Shown piece after piece: positions 11,551 to 20,622 of a stretch of 24,458 nt of DNA (position 1 is the first letter of the stretch; the number at the start of each line of letters is the position of its first letter). The DNA lies in IMG/VR virus record IMGVR_UViG_3300025099_000131, positions 1 to 24,458 of that record; one strand, written 5' to 3'. Origin of the DNA: a virus. A program made the translations under genes and the position numbers. Under the pieces are notes generated by a model. It saw only the letters and a program-made list of their open reading frames with translations, ran no database searches and was not told where the DNA came from.

Positions 11551-12575
11551 TGTTCGAAATTAACGCAGATGAGCTGAAAGAAGCTCTAATAGAAGACCTA
11601 AAAATAGGTATTACTCCTATGGTTGCATCTAGTCCAGGCATGGGAAAATCAGATATTATCCGGTCTATAGCTAAAGAATTTAATCTAAAAGTAATAGACT
11701 TTAGGATATCCCAATGTGAACCAGTGGATATGCAAGGATACCCAGGAGTAATAGATGGAAGAATGACTTTTCATGTCCCAGAGTACTTTCCTATTGAAAA
11801 AGATGAAATTCCTGAAGGAAAAGACGGATGGTTGCTATTTCTTGATGAATTTAACTCAGGAAATAAGCAAACTGAAGCAGCTGCTTATAAGCTAATTCTA
11901 GATAGAGAGGTGTACAAACACAAGCTTCATCCTAGATGTCTTATAGCTGCAGCCGGTAATTTAACTACAGATAGGGCTATTGTAAATACACAAAGCACCG
12001 CTACCACATCCAGACTAACTCATTATAGAATGAAAGTAGACCATAAGGTATGGATTGGTTGGGCTAACGAAAACGATATTGATCATAGAATCATTTCTTT
12101 AGTTAAATTTAAACCAGAAATTCTTCATAAATTTGATCCTTCAACTAATGAATTAACATTTCCTTGTCCTCGTACATGGGAGTTTGCTTCCAAAATTCTT
12201 AAGTCAAAGGAAACTGTGGATCATTTAACTAAGATCAGATTAGCTGGAACAGTGGGAGAAGGAGCCGCAGTAGAGCTGGCTACTTATTGTGATATCTATC
12301 AGAATCTTCCTACACTAGAGCAAATACTTAAAGATCCAAAATCAGGATGGAAAGTACCTAAAGAACCTAGTGAAAGATATGCAGTAACTACCATGTTAGC
12401 TCATAACTGTACGGAAGATAATCTCGAGAAGATATTAACTGCAAACAGCAGACTTCCTAAAGAATTTCAACCTATAACACTTAAGGACGTATATAGAAGA
12501 CGCCCTGACTTACGTAACCACGAATTGATTAAAACATGGATTGCAGAGAATGCTTCAAGCTTCTTTGGCAATTAA
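11550..12575 (+). CDS. MoxR-type AAA+ ATPase
   Basis: This is a 341-aa AAA+ protein. Walker A reads SSPGMGKS (27-34, K33), Walker B reads WLLFLDEF with D99-E100, and sensor 1 is in IAAAGNLTTD. An arginine-finger region TATTSRLTHY follows, then a helical lid with CPRTWEFASK. Such ATPases partner with VWA-domain proteins to insert metal ions or remodel protein complexes. The partner here would be the zincin/VWA protein at 14261. The pair is a hallmark of N4-like phages (N4 gp24 and gp25 as I recall), where its function is not established. The gene start is set by the TAATG overlap. Confidence 0.88.
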   Translation: MFEINADELKEALIEDLKIGITPMVASSPGMGKSDIIRSIAKEFNLKVIDFRISQCEPVDMQGYPGVIDGRMTFHVPEYFPIEKDEIPEGKDGWLLFLDEFNSGNKQTEAAAYKLILDREVYKHKLHPRCLIAAAGNLTTDRAIVNTQSTATTSRLTHYRMKVDHKVWIGWANENDIDHRIISLVKFKPEILHKFDPSTNELTFPCPRTWEFASKILKSKETVDHLTKIRLAGTVGEGAAVELATYCDIYQNLPTLEQILKDPKSGWKVPKEPSERYAVTTMLAHNCTEDNLEKILTANSRLPKEFQPITLKDVYRRRPDLRNHELIKTWIAENASSFFGN

Positions 12576-12587
12576 TAAGGAAATTTC

Positions 12588-12752
12588 ATGACTGATTTAG
12601 AAAAGCTAGACCATATTCATACCGTGCTTGAAGAAGCGCTAGAATTAAATATACGACTCACTCGAAGTAGATACCCAGATATTACAAAGGCTATACATTT
12701 TATTGATGAACTTAAACAACCCCACATTGTTGAAGTAAAGGAGGAAGAATGA
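12588..12752 (+). CDS. 54-aa helical protein of unknown function
   Basis: ATG 12588 follows AATAAGGAAATTTC, 12 bases after the ATPase gene. The product (MTDLEKLDHIHTVLEEALEL, NIRLTRSRYPDITKAIHFID, then an acidic end KEEE) is two amphipathic helices. It overlaps the next gene by ATGA. Its upkeep in a tight operon with a ribosome site and four-base overlap supports it as real. Function unknown. Confidence 0.6.
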   Translation: MTDLEKLDHIHTVLEEALELNIRLTRSRYPDITKAIHFIDELKQPHIVEVKEEE

Positions 12753-12979
12753 AATACGTACTAGCAAGAATATGTCAAAGACCGCATAAAGATAATGAAG
12801 AATGTAATGAATTATCCTATCTAGAAGACAAAGATGGAAAGCTTGAATTTAATTCAAAAGCAGACGCAGTAGAATACAAATTAGACCTAATAGAAGGAGA
12901 ACTTGGAGAAGGTTCTGATTATACACAAGAAGAACTAGAAAACGAAATCATGATAATTCCATCAGAGGAGGCCCAATGA
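12749..12979 (+). CDS. Small acidic protein of unknown function, 76 aa
   Basis: Coupled by ATGA to the upstream gene, with AAAGGAGGAA as ribosome site. The N-terminus MKYVLARICQRPHKDNEECN contains two Cys; DKDGKLEFNSKADAVEYKLD follows, then a highly acidic C-terminus (EGELGEGSDYTQEELENE). The central strand-turn-strand-helix pattern resembles the early protein at 7800-8066. No catalytic site. It may be a DNA mimic given its acidity, but this is speculation. Confidence 0.65.
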   Translation: MKYVLARICQRPHKDNEECNELSYLEDKDGKLEFNSKADAVEYKLDLIEGELGEGSDYTQEELENEIMIIPSEEAQ

Positions 12980-13134
12980 ATCAAGTGGAGGCAATAGAAA
13001 GTTTTTTAGCATGGCTAAAATCTTGTCCGTTTACTTGCACTATCTCTTCCATGCAAGGAAGCTTTGTGCACGTTAAATTCTTTCTTAAACCTACTATGAG
13101 TAAGGAAGAAAATATGAGTAGGGAGGATTTATGA
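12976..13134 (+). CDS. 52-aa protein with F-x2-W-x3-C-P motif, paralogue of the gene at 21130
   Basis: ATG 12976 follows GAGGAGGC. The product has F10, W13, C17 and P18 (ESFLAWLKSCPFTC), a strand region (GSFVHVKFFLK) and a polar tail (MSKEENMSREDL). The same order (FQKWIETCPL, then DQFIVIQFNKE) occurs in the protein at 21130-21339. The two therefore look like members of a small-protein family used twice in this phage. It overlaps the ligase gene by ATGA. Function unknown. Confidence 0.62.
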   Translation: MNQVEAIESFLAWLKSCPFTCTISSMQGSFVHVKFFLKPTMSKEENMSREDL

Positions 13135-14021
13135 ATCTAAAACCTATGTTAGCTGGAAAAGCTACTGATGAACAGATAGAAAAGCTATTAGATAAAGGTC
13201 CGATGGAAGTATCACCTAAACTAGATGGTATTCGCTGTATGATTCAGAATGGTGTAGCACTATCTAGATCATTAAAACCTATTCCCAATAAACACGTTCA
13301 GTCTGAATTAGGACATAAAGAATTTGATGGTTTAGATGGTGAACTAATCGTTGGGGCACCAACAGATAGTGATGTATATCGTAATACCACTAGTCATGTT
13401 ATGAGCCACGATAAAGAATTCAAATTTACATTTTGGATATTTGATAGTTTTCTAAAAAAAGAAACTTATAAAAATCGTAGAAAACAAATTAATTTAAACA
13501 GTTTTAATACATTTACTCTGAAAATTCTTAGCAGCCAAATTATTTATACTATGGAAGAGCTTAGAGAATACGAAATGGATTGTCTAAGCATTGGCTATGA
13601 AGGAGTAATACTCCGAGACCCTAATGCTATGTATAAGCATGGTAGATCCACAGCTAAAGAAGGTGGCTTAATAAAAGTAAAACGATTTAGTGATTCCGAA
13701 GCAAGAATACTTGGTATGGAAGAACAAATGAAAAATAATAATGAGAAGAAAGTTAACGAATTAGGAAGAGGTCAACGTTCATCTCATAAAGCTAATAAAA
13801 CTCCTAAAGGAACACTAGGAGCATTAATTGTAAAAGATGTGCATAGTGGCGTTCAATTTAATATTGGAACAGGATTTAGCGATAACGTAAGAGATCAATT
13901 GTGGGAACATAAAGAAGATCTGATTAACACAACTGTTAAATATAAATATTTTGACATTGGTGTTAAAGAAGCACCAAGGCATCCAGTATATTTAGGAATT
14001 AGAATTCCGGAGGATATGTAA
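13131..14021 (+). CDS. ATP-dependent DNA ligase
   Basis: This seals nicks in phage DNA during replication and repair. The adenylated lysine is K30 in SPKLDGIRCM (motif I). Motif III appears as LDGELIVG, motif IIIa as FTFWIFDSF, motif IV as YEGVILRD and motif V as GGLIKVKRF. A C-terminal OB domain follows (LGALIVKDVHSGVQFNIGTG). At 296 aa it is smaller than T7 ligase (359 aa). The region with NEKKVNELGRGQRSSHKANK, between motif V and the OB core, is unusually basic and may help DNA binding. Coupled to its neighbours by ATGA on the left and TAATG on the right. Confidence 0.93.
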   Translation: MNLKPMLAGKATDEQIEKLLDKGPMEVSPKLDGIRCMIQNGVALSRSLKPIPNKHVQSELGHKEFDGLDGELIVGAPTDSDVYRNTTSHVMSHDKEFKFTFWIFDSFLKKETYKNRRKQINLNSFNTFTLKILSSQIIYTMEELREYEMDCLSIGYEGVILRDPNAMYKHGRSTAKEGGLIKVKRFSDSEARILGMEEQMKNNNEKKVNELGRGQRSSHKANKTPKGTLGALIVKDVHSGVQFNIGTGFSDNVRDQLWEHKEDLINTTVKYKYFDIGVKEAPRHPVYLGIRIPEDM

Positions 14022-14233
14022 TGAAATTTAAGAACTTACTAATTGGTAAACAATTTGTATGGAAAGGGGACTTATATATCAAATTAAAAAATCCTGCAAC
14101 CGAACCTTCCCAATGGTCTAGTACAGGTACTCGTTCATTAAATGCTGTTCAACTATCTGGTTATTGTACGGGAAAGTTATATGGATTTAATACTAAAAGT
14201 TCCAATAATGACTTCACTCAAATAAGAAATTAA
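14021..14233 (+). CDS. Small protein of unknown function, 70 aa
   Basis: It begins at ATG 14021, overlapping the ligase stop (TAATG), with CCGGAGG upstream. The product (MKFKNLLIGKQFVWKGDLYI, then NPATEPSQWSSTGTRSLNAV) resembles the many small phage proteins that open with F-x-D-L-x-x-G-x-x-F, which probably form a beta barrel. Here K replaces the usual acidic residue. No motif or Cys pair. Function unknown. Confidence 0.65.
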   Translation: MKFKNLLIGKQFVWKGDLYIKLKNPATEPSQWSSTGTRSLNAVQLSGYCTGKLYGFNTKSSNNDFTQIRN

Positions 14234-14260
14234 AGTTGCTAATAAGAAAGGAATAAGTAA

Positions 14261-15388
14261 ATGGAAAAAGACCTAGAAGGAATGTTACTCAAAGCAAAAA
14301 TAGAACTTATGTCTAGGTCTCCTTTTATTTCTACTATCGCATTAAGTCTGCGCCATATAATTACTGATAAATGCGCTACAGCTGACGTCTGCGGAACAAC
14401 TATTAGATACAACCCATCATTTATAGAAAAACAATCTATAACTCAATTTGCTGGATTAATGGCACACGAATGTTGGCATGTTGCATTCCAGCATATGGCA
14501 CGTAGAGGCAACAAAGATCCATATACATGGAACGCCGCAGGAGATTATGTAATTAACTACATGCTTACTAAATCAGGATTTGAAATACCTAAAGGGGGAT
14601 TAGTAAATAATAAATATAATGAAGAGTGGTCAACTGAGCAAGTATATGATGATCTAATTAAAGATCAACCAGATCTAGGAGACTTCATGCTTGACCTACG
14701 TGAAGATGAAGAAAATCCTGGAGAAAGTAAGGGCCCTAAAATAGATTCTGAAATAACTAATATTATAGTCAGAGCTAGAACACAAGCTATGGCCTCAGGT
14801 AAAAATACTAAAGGAGACATACCAAGTGAAATACTTAGAATTATAGATGAAATATTAAATCCTAAGCTTCCTTGGCAGGTTATATTACACAAATTTTTAG
14901 ATAGAAGAGTTAAAGAAGAATTTTCTTGGGCACGTAGAAATCGTAGATATAAAGCAGATACTTATATGCCAAGTATGCACAGCCATGGCTTAGGACATTT
15001 AACATTTGCTATTGATACCAGCGGAAGTGTAGAAGACAGCCAGCTAAAAGAAATGCTAAGTGAAATCGTAGGAGTTCAACAAACATTTAATCCTGAAAAG
15101 ATGACCATTATTGATTGTGATGCCGATATTCATCAAATTCACGAAGTAAATCAAGGAACAGATATTATGTCTTTAAACTTTCATGGAGGAGGGGGGACTT
15201 CATTTCTACCAGTATTAGATTACGTAGACAAGCACCCTACCCAGGCTCTAATTTACTTCACCGATTTATACGGAGAAGAGGATATGGATCCTGTAGATTA
15301 TCCTGTTTTATGGATATGTAATTCAGATCATGAACCAGCAACTATTGGGGAAACTGTTTATGTCGATCACTACTGCACTACTATGTAA
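14261..15388 (+). CDS. Zincin-like and VWA-domain protein, partner of the MoxR-like ATPase
   Basis: This 375-aa protein has two domains. The N-terminal one carries an HExxH metal site (HECWHVAFQH, H69, E70, H73), as in predicted phage metallopeptidases. The C-terminal one is a VWA-like domain with a MIDAS motif DTSGS (D252-S256), a Thr in GGGGTSF and an acidic FTDLYGE. The linker contains a Glu-rich acidic stretch (DLREDEENPGESKG). This is the DUF2201-type pair found with AAA+ MoxR ATPases; whether the zincin cleaves peptides is unknown. ATG 14261 follows AAAGGAATAAG. Its 3' end overlaps the DNA polymerase gene by 29 bases. Confidence 0.85.
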   Translation: MEKDLEGMLLKAKIELMSRSPFISTIALSLRHIITDKCATADVCGTTIRYNPSFIEKQSITQFAGLMAHECWHVAFQHMARRGNKDPYTWNAAGDYVINYMLTKSGFEIPKGGLVNNKYNEEWSTEQVYDDLIKDQPDLGDFMLDLREDEENPGESKGPKIDSEITNIIVRARTQAMASGKNTKGDIPSEILRIIDEILNPKLPWQVILHKFLDRRVKEEFSWARRNRRYKADTYMPSMHSHGLGHLTFAIDTSGSVEDSQLKEMLSEIVGVQQTFNPEKMTIIDCDADIHQIHEVNQGTDIMSLNFHGGGGTSFLPVLDYVDKHPTQALIYFTDLYGEEDMDPVDYPVLWICNSDHEPATIGETVYVDHYCTTM

Positions 15389-17822
15389 AGAAGATGCTAT
15401 TAAAAATAAAATAGGACTACAAAACCATTATTTAAACCGATTAGCAGAAGCAGGAATTAATAAAGGTTCTGTTCTCCCATTACCACTTCTATACAACACA
15501 GCTGTAAAAATAGTAGCTAAAACAGGAAAAGCTTACTTGGACAAATTACTCGATAAAATACCCAATACCGTATCTAAGCTGATCATAGCCGATAGTAATT
15601 ACTTTAAATTTATTACTAAAAAAGTAAAAGTATCGGATCACTATGGAGCTGTATTGAAGGGGGAGTACCCAGGCTACGAAAAGTATGACTGTGTATACAT
15701 CCCTAATTATAATTCTCTATTTAAACAGCCGGATAATATCAGAATCATAGAAGCAGGCATTAAAGCCCTTACTAATGGCAGTAGTCAGTTAATTAGTTCT
15801 GCTGACTATGGATTTGCTCACGGATCAGATAGAGAAATACTAGATCATCTATACAAGCATCCAGTACTGGCGGTAGATATAGAAACTACAGGACTAGATC
15901 TGCATGATAGCATCGTATCGATAGCCTTCGCATGGAACAAGCATGAAGGTGCCGCTATAGATATCTCCATTAATGGAATCTACTATCTAAGAGATTTTTT
16001 AGAAACTTACAAAGGCAAATTAATATTTCATAACGGCTTATTTGACGTAAAGATGTTAATCCATGAATTATGGATGAAAGACGATACGGATTATGCAGGC
16101 ATGATGGAAGGTCTGCAGTATTTCAAAACTTTTGATGACACTATGATATTAGCTTATTTAGCTAAGAACGCTACTACGCCTATATCCATAGGTCTAAAAG
16201 AGGTAGCTCTAGAATACGTAGGTAACTACGCGATAGAGATTAAAAATATCACTAAGCATTCTAAAAAAGAAATTCTAAAATATAACCTAATAGACGCATT
16301 AGCTACTTTTTATACTTGGGAGAAGTACAATAAAGAGCTATCTTCGCGTCCTTACCTAGAAATATTCCAACCTAGTTTATACACTTTAACTAAAATGATG
16401 CTAATTGGGTTACCTATGAATTCAACTAGAGTCCAAGAAGTACATTCCATATTAGAAGCTAAGAATAAAGTATTGCACGAGCAGATACAGGAAAACCCTC
16501 ATATTAAAACATACAATAAAGTACTACAGAAGGAAGCATGCAAAGCAGCTAATGCTAAATTAAAAAAGCTAGTTAAACCTTTAGAAGACTTTCAAGATGT
16601 TGAGTTCAATCCAAGTAGTCACCCTCAATTAGGAGACCTACTGTTCGATAAATTAAAGTTACCTATTATAGATAAAACTAAATCAGGTGCTCCTGCTACA
16701 GGAGGAGACATCTTAAAAGATCTAAAAAATCATACAGAAGATCAAGATATTCTAGAATTACTGGATTATATACAGGAACTGTCTGAAGTAGATAAAATAG
16801 ACGGTACTTTTATAAAAGCTTTTATGAAAGAAAGGAATGTCCTGCATGGCAATCTTAAATTAGGGGGTACGCAATCCGGGAGATTAGCTAGTAACTCGCC
16901 TAATCTAACTAATCTTCCAGCTCATGGCGCCATGGGTAAGTTAATCAAAAGCTGTATTGAAGCTCCTAAAGGTTGGCTGTTTGCAGGCGCCGACTTCTCC
17001 GCACTAGAGGAGAGGATAGGAGCTATTCTTAGTAAAGATCCTAATAGAATTAAAGTATATACAGACGGCTATGATGGTCATTCCCTGAGAGCACAAACTT
17101 ATTTTGCAGATCAGATGCCGGATATAGACCCAACAGACGTAGCTAGTATCAACTCTATTGAGCATAAATACCCAGAACTACGGCGTAGATCCAAAGGCCC
17201 CACATTTGCTCTACAATATATGGGGACAGCTTATACTCTTCATAAAAGAACTGGATTTCCAATGGATCAAGCTATCAAAATTGAACAAGCATTCCATGAT
17301 TTATACAAAGTATCTAAAGAATTCAATGAAAAGAATAGAGAATTCATGGAGACTCATGGGCATGTAGAATGCGCGTTTGGATTGAAATTAAAAACCCCTA
17401 TTATATCCCAATGTATTCTAGGAACTTCTAGAACACCTTACGAAGCAGACAAAGAAGCTCGTAGCGCTAATAATGCAATAACCCAATCTTGGGGGATGCT
17501 ACTAAACAGAGCTATGAATGCTACTAACCAGCGTATAGAAGACGCAGGGTATAGTAAGGATATCCTACCGTGCAACATGATCCATGATGCCGGTTATTTC
17601 ATAGTCAAAAACGATCCAAAATGCATCAAGTTTCTAAATGATGTACTCATTGAAGAAATGGAATGGAATGATGATGACGCTATAAGGTCTACTGATGTTC
17701 CTATGAAAGCATCACTAGAAATAGGAAAGTCTTGGAACACCTTAGTACCACTAAATAATAATGCAACTATAAAGGAGCTAGAAAAATGTCTGAAAGAATT
17801 CCGTCTGATGCAGAAGAAATAA
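15360..17822 (+). CDS. Family A DNA polymerase with 3'-5' exonuclease
   Basis: This replicates the phage genome. The start is taken as ATG 15360, after GGGGAAAC (820 aa); ATG 15330 lacks a ribosome site. The exonuclease motifs are DIETTG (D173, E175), HNGLFDVKML and YNLIDALAT, so proofreading should be active. Polymerase motif A is ADFSALEER (D545), motif B is RRRSKGPTFALQYMGTAY (K612) and motif C is MIHDAGYF (D743). The usual Glu after the motif C Asp is Ala, but the essential carboxylates D545 and D743 are kept. Residues 1-170 form an extra N-terminal region not present in Klenow-type cores. Length is near that of N4 DNA polymerase. Confidence 0.95.
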   Translation: MSITTALLCKEDAIKNKIGLQNHYLNRLAEAGINKGSVLPLPLLYNTAVKIVAKTGKAYLDKLLDKIPNTVSKLIIADSNYFKFITKKVKVSDHYGAVLKGEYPGYEKYDCVYIPNYNSLFKQPDNIRIIEAGIKALTNGSSQLISSADYGFAHGSDREILDHLYKHPVLAVDIETTGLDLHDSIVSIAFAWNKHEGAAIDISINGIYYLRDFLETYKGKLIFHNGLFDVKMLIHELWMKDDTDYAGMMEGLQYFKTFDDTMILAYLAKNATTPISIGLKEVALEYVGNYAIEIKNITKHSKKEILKYNLIDALATFYTWEKYNKELSSRPYLEIFQPSLYTLTKMMLIGLPMNSTRVQEVHSILEAKNKVLHEQIQENPHIKTYNKVLQKEACKAANAKLKKLVKPLEDFQDVEFNPSSHPQLGDLLFDKLKLPIIDKTKSGAPATGGDILKDLKNHTEDQDILELLDYIQELSEVDKIDGTFIKAFMKERNVLHGNLKLGGTQSGRLASNSPNLTNLPAHGAMGKLIKSCIEAPKGWLFAGADFSALEERIGAILSKDPNRIKVYTDGYDGHSLRAQTYFADQMPDIDPTDVASINSIEHKYPELRRRSKGPTFALQYMGTAYTLHKRTGFPMDQAIKIEQAFHDLYKVSKEFNEKNREFMETHGHVECAFGLKLKTPIISQCILGTSRTPYEADKEARSANNAITQSWGMLLNRAMNATNQRIEDAGYSKDILPCNMIHDAGYFIVKNDPKCIKFLNDVLIEEMEWNDDDAIRSTDVPMKASLEIGKSWNTLVPLNNNATIKELEKCLKEFRLMQKK

Positions 17823-17965
17823 TTAAAGCCATTACCCAGCAAACTACAGTGCAAGAAATACAGTTAGCTGAACTTAATGACCATATAAATGATGTTAAAA
17901 ATTACTTAGGAATGATTTCAGGACATCTTAATACTATTGCAAAAATTCAAGCAAGGAACTCATGA
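17786..17965 (+). CDS. 59-aa helical protein between polymerase and helicase genes
   Basis: ATG 17786 lies inside the end of the polymerase gene after AAAGGAGCTAG and the frame overlaps the helicase start by ATGA. The product (MSERIPSDAEEIIKAITQQT, VQEIQLAELNDHINDVKNYL, then GHLNTIAKIQARNS) is nearly all helix with a heptad-like spacing of Ile and Leu. It could be a small replication accessory factor, judged only from position. The overlapping arrangement on both sides makes the gene credible. Confidence 0.68.
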   Translation: MSERIPSDAEEIIKAITQQTTVQEIQLAELNDHINDVKNYLGMISGHLNTIAKIQARNS

Positions 17966-19254
17966 ACTATTCACAAGATCAAATTGATGCGATAGACGGG
18001 ATATGTGATACATTAGCTATCCAATCTAATCGCCCATCCATTGCTGTACTTACTGGATCAGCAGGTACTGGTAAGACTACGGTAGTTGGGGAAATTATAG
18101 AAAAAATAAAATCCCGATCTCCTATAACTTCTATAGCTCTTTGTGCAAGTACGCATAGAGCTGCTACTGTTTTATCAAATACTATATCCCATAGGATTAA
18201 AGTTACAACTGCGCATAAATTATTTAAATTGCGCCCTATAATTAATGACTATGGAAAAGAAACAATAGCAGTAGCCGGAACTTCTACAATAAAACCAGGA
18301 TCTGTAGTTATAATTGACGAAGCTTCCATGATTGGCACACAGTTCTTAAAATCTATAGTAAATATAGTTAAGACTAAAAATCTAAACGTGATATTCGTGG
18401 GAGATGACTATCAATTACCACCGCCATCAGATATTTGTTGTATATTTGATGGATCTTTACCTACTTTTAAACTTACAACTATTCATAGACAATTACATGA
18501 TAATCCAATTCTAGCTAAAGCAACTGAATTTCTAGAATACATAGATGGAACTAGAACTACCGAGCCGGAAATAGAAACTTGCCTTAATACAAAAGGACAA
18601 GGGATTCATATACTGCCACATTCTAAGTTTATATCTACTTTTGTAGGTAAATATCTAAACTATACTACTGGAGCTGAGGTAGACATACCCTTATGTACAT
18701 ATACCAATACATCTGCAATTAACTATAACAATATGATTCGTAAAGCTACGTACTTCTTAGAAGATGTAGTAGAACCTTTTTACCCAGGGGAAAGGTTAAT
18801 AGCCAATAGCGTAGTTATGGAAGGAGATAAAACAATACTTGCTAATAATGAATCAGTAATCGTTCAGCATTACCAGGAATGCGAAATGTGTGACATTCCC
18901 GGATACGATGTAACAGTACGGGGGGACTATTGTGAATACAAAAAAACGGATATTAAAACAGTATTTTCACCAGTAAGCCCCTCTGCTGCTAACAAAGTAT
19001 TAAAAGAATACAAGAACAATGCTAAAGCAGATAAATCCAAACAAGGATGGGTAGAGTACTATAAGCTTAAAAATTCATTAGCAGATCTACGCCCGCCATT
19101 TGCTGGAACAACTCATAAAGCTCAAGGAGGAACCTTTCCAGCTGTATTTATAGATAAAACAAATCTAAATAAATGCCGTAATAAAGCTACTAGAGCGCGG
19201 CTATTTTACGTAGCTCTAACTAGAGCTAGTAATAACGTTTATATCAATAGTTAG
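17962..19254 (+). CDS. SF1B DNA helicase, Dda/RecD-like
   Basis: A 430-aa helicase with all main SF1 motifs: Walker A GSAGTGKTT (32-40), motif Ia ASTHRAA, Walker B VIIDEAS (D119, E120), motif III GDDYQLPPP, an arginine in IHRQ, motif V TTHKAQGGTF and motif VI ARLFYVALTRAS. The N-terminal SQDQIDAI is the Q-motif equivalent. Such enzymes move 5'-3' on single-stranded DNA, clear proteins and help fork or recombination starts. N4 has a helicase of this kind (gp37, as I recall) close to its polymerase gene. It starts in an ATGA overlap. Confidence 0.93.
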   Translation: MNYSQDQIDAIDGICDTLAIQSNRPSIAVLTGSAGTGKTTVVGEIIEKIKSRSPITSIALCASTHRAATVLSNTISHRIKVTTAHKLFKLRPIINDYGKETIAVAGTSTIKPGSVVIIDEASMIGTQFLKSIVNIVKTKNLNVIFVGDDYQLPPPSDICCIFDGSLPTFKLTTIHRQLHDNPILAKATEFLEYIDGTRTTEPEIETCLNTKGQGIHILPHSKFISTFVGKYLNYTTGAEVDIPLCTYTNTSAINYNNMIRKATYFLEDVVEPFYPGERLIANSVVMEGDKTILANNESVIVQHYQECEMCDIPGYDVTVRGDYCEYKKTDIKTVFSPVSPSAANKVLKEYKNNAKADKSKQGWVEYYKLKNSLADLRPPFAGTTHKAQGGTFPAVFIDKTNLNKCRNKATRARLFYVALTRASNNVYINS

Positions 19255-19262
19255 GAGGAATA

Positions 19263-19607
19263 ATGGGATATTTTTCAGAACTACATCACATATTAGAAGA
19301 AGAAAAAAAGCAACATGATGAACCTAGTGACGAGGAGATATGCTTTGTTATGTCTGAGCAAGAACTACAAAGATCTAAGTATCTATGTATAGGGAATAAA
19401 GAGGTAGAAGCCAAATGGCTTCCTAGATGGTATGGCGTATCCCATAAGGAGTGCGCTTTTACAAATGAATACCAGCCCGCTACTGCTCTTCATATTGATG
19501 CTATCAAACAAAGTAATATAATTCGATTACCAGTATTACCTCAAGGTAGTGACTATAAACAAAAACTTAAAGAACTTAAACTGGAGAAATTACTAAATGG
19601 CATTTGA
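19263..19607 (+). CDS. Protein of unknown function, 114 aa
   Basis: ATG 19263 follows TAGGAGGAAT, 8 bases after the helicase gene, and its end overlaps the nuclease gene. N-terminal acidic helix (ELHHILEEEKKQHDEPSDEE), a middle segment with W/P/R residues (EAKWLPRWYGVSHKECAF) and a Lys-rich helical end (KQKLKELKLEKLL). No catalytic motif. Sandwiched between helicase and nuclease, it may be a partner or regulator of recombination, inferred from position only. Confidence 0.68.
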   Translation: MGYFSELHHILEEEKKQHDEPSDEEICFVMSEQELQRSKYLCIGNKEVEAKWLPRWYGVSHKECAFTNEYQPATALHIDAIKQSNIIRLPVLPQGSDYKQKLKELKLEKLLNGI

Positions 19608-20622
19608 ATTTACAAATAATAATAATATTTCGTTACCATTAGCTGTATTTCTAATGCACGATAGCTACGACTATGATAATAGATCTAACGCGATAAGTGC
19701 CACGGGACTATTGAAACCTATACGTGAAATAGTCTTAAGAAAACAGAATCCAGAAGCTCAGAAGACTGTAGAAGTATCAGATCTAATAGCATCTACCATG
19801 GGTAACGCTTTACATTCAGCATGTGAAGCTGCATGGTCAGATCGTAATAACGTAGTGAAAGCATTAGAAATGTTTGGAGCAACAGATCACGTTATAGATA
19901 CTGTTAGAGTCAATCCAGAAGAAGTTAATCCAGGAGAGACTGCTATCTATATAGAGCAACGATGTGAAAGAGAACTTGATGAATTCGTAATCTCAGGTAA
20001 ATATGACCTAGTTCTAGATGGCGCTGTCCATGATTACAAATCAACAAGTACCTGGGCATATGTCAACCAGAGTAATAGAGAAGACTACATTAAACAGGGT
20101 AGTATCTATAAATGGTTAAACCCAGATAAAATTACTAATGATTATATCTATATCCATTACTTATTTACAGATTGGAGTATCGCAGAACTTCGTAAGTTTA
20201 AGAAGGAATCCTATAATGCAGAAGAATACCCAAGATTAAAAGTAGCAACTAAAAAGTATTGTCTATGGACTCCAGAAGAGACTGAACTGTGGTTAAAAAA
20301 TAGATTAACTGAAATTAAAAATGTTTTAGATCTACCACAAGAACAACTTCCAGAATGTAATGACGAAGAACTATGGGTTAGAAAACAAAATGAAAAATAT
20401 AAATATTATAAAAACCCAGATAAAACTGACAGAGCCACTAAGGTATTTGGCTATGATAAATACGAGAACCCAGAAAATGCGGCTATGACACATAAAGCTG
20501 AACAAGGAGTAGGGATAGTGAAACATTTCCCGGCCATGGCAGTACGATGTAGATATTGTTCAGTTCAGCCTATTTGTTCTCAATCTGCAAGTATGCTTAT
20601 GGAAGGGAGATTGGATCTATGA
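19597..20622 (+). CDS. PD-(D/E)XK exonuclease, Cas4/RecB-like
   Basis: This 341-aa protein has the RecB-type nuclease motifs: MGNALHSACEAAW (H73), SGKYDLVLDG (D137), HDYKST (D146, K148) and IKQGSIYKWL (Q167). A C-terminal RCRYCSVQPICSQ adds three Cys with CxxC-x5-C spacing, suggestive of the Fe-S or zinc staple of Cas4/AddB enzymes, although the distant fourth Cys is not obvious (C in KKYCLW is a candidate). Likely role is processing DNA ends in recombination-dependent replication, as inferred for N4 gp44-like nucleases. The start overlaps the preceding gene by 11 bases after CTGGAG. Confidence 0.85.
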   Translation: MAFEFTNNNNISLPLAVFLMHDSYDYDNRSNAISATGLLKPIREIVLRKQNPEAQKTVEVSDLIASTMGNALHSACEAAWSDRNNVVKALEMFGATDHVIDTVRVNPEEVNPGETAIYIEQRCERELDEFVISGKYDLVLDGAVHDYKSTSTWAYVNQSNREDYIKQGSIYKWLNPDKITNDYIYIHYLFTDWSIAELRKFKKESYNAEEYPRLKVATKKYCLWTPEETELWLKNRLTEIKNVLDLPQEQLPECNDEELWVRKQNEKYKYYKNPDKTDRATKVFGYDKYENPENAAMTHKAEQGVGIVKHFPAMAVRCRYCSVQPICSQSASMLMEGRLDL

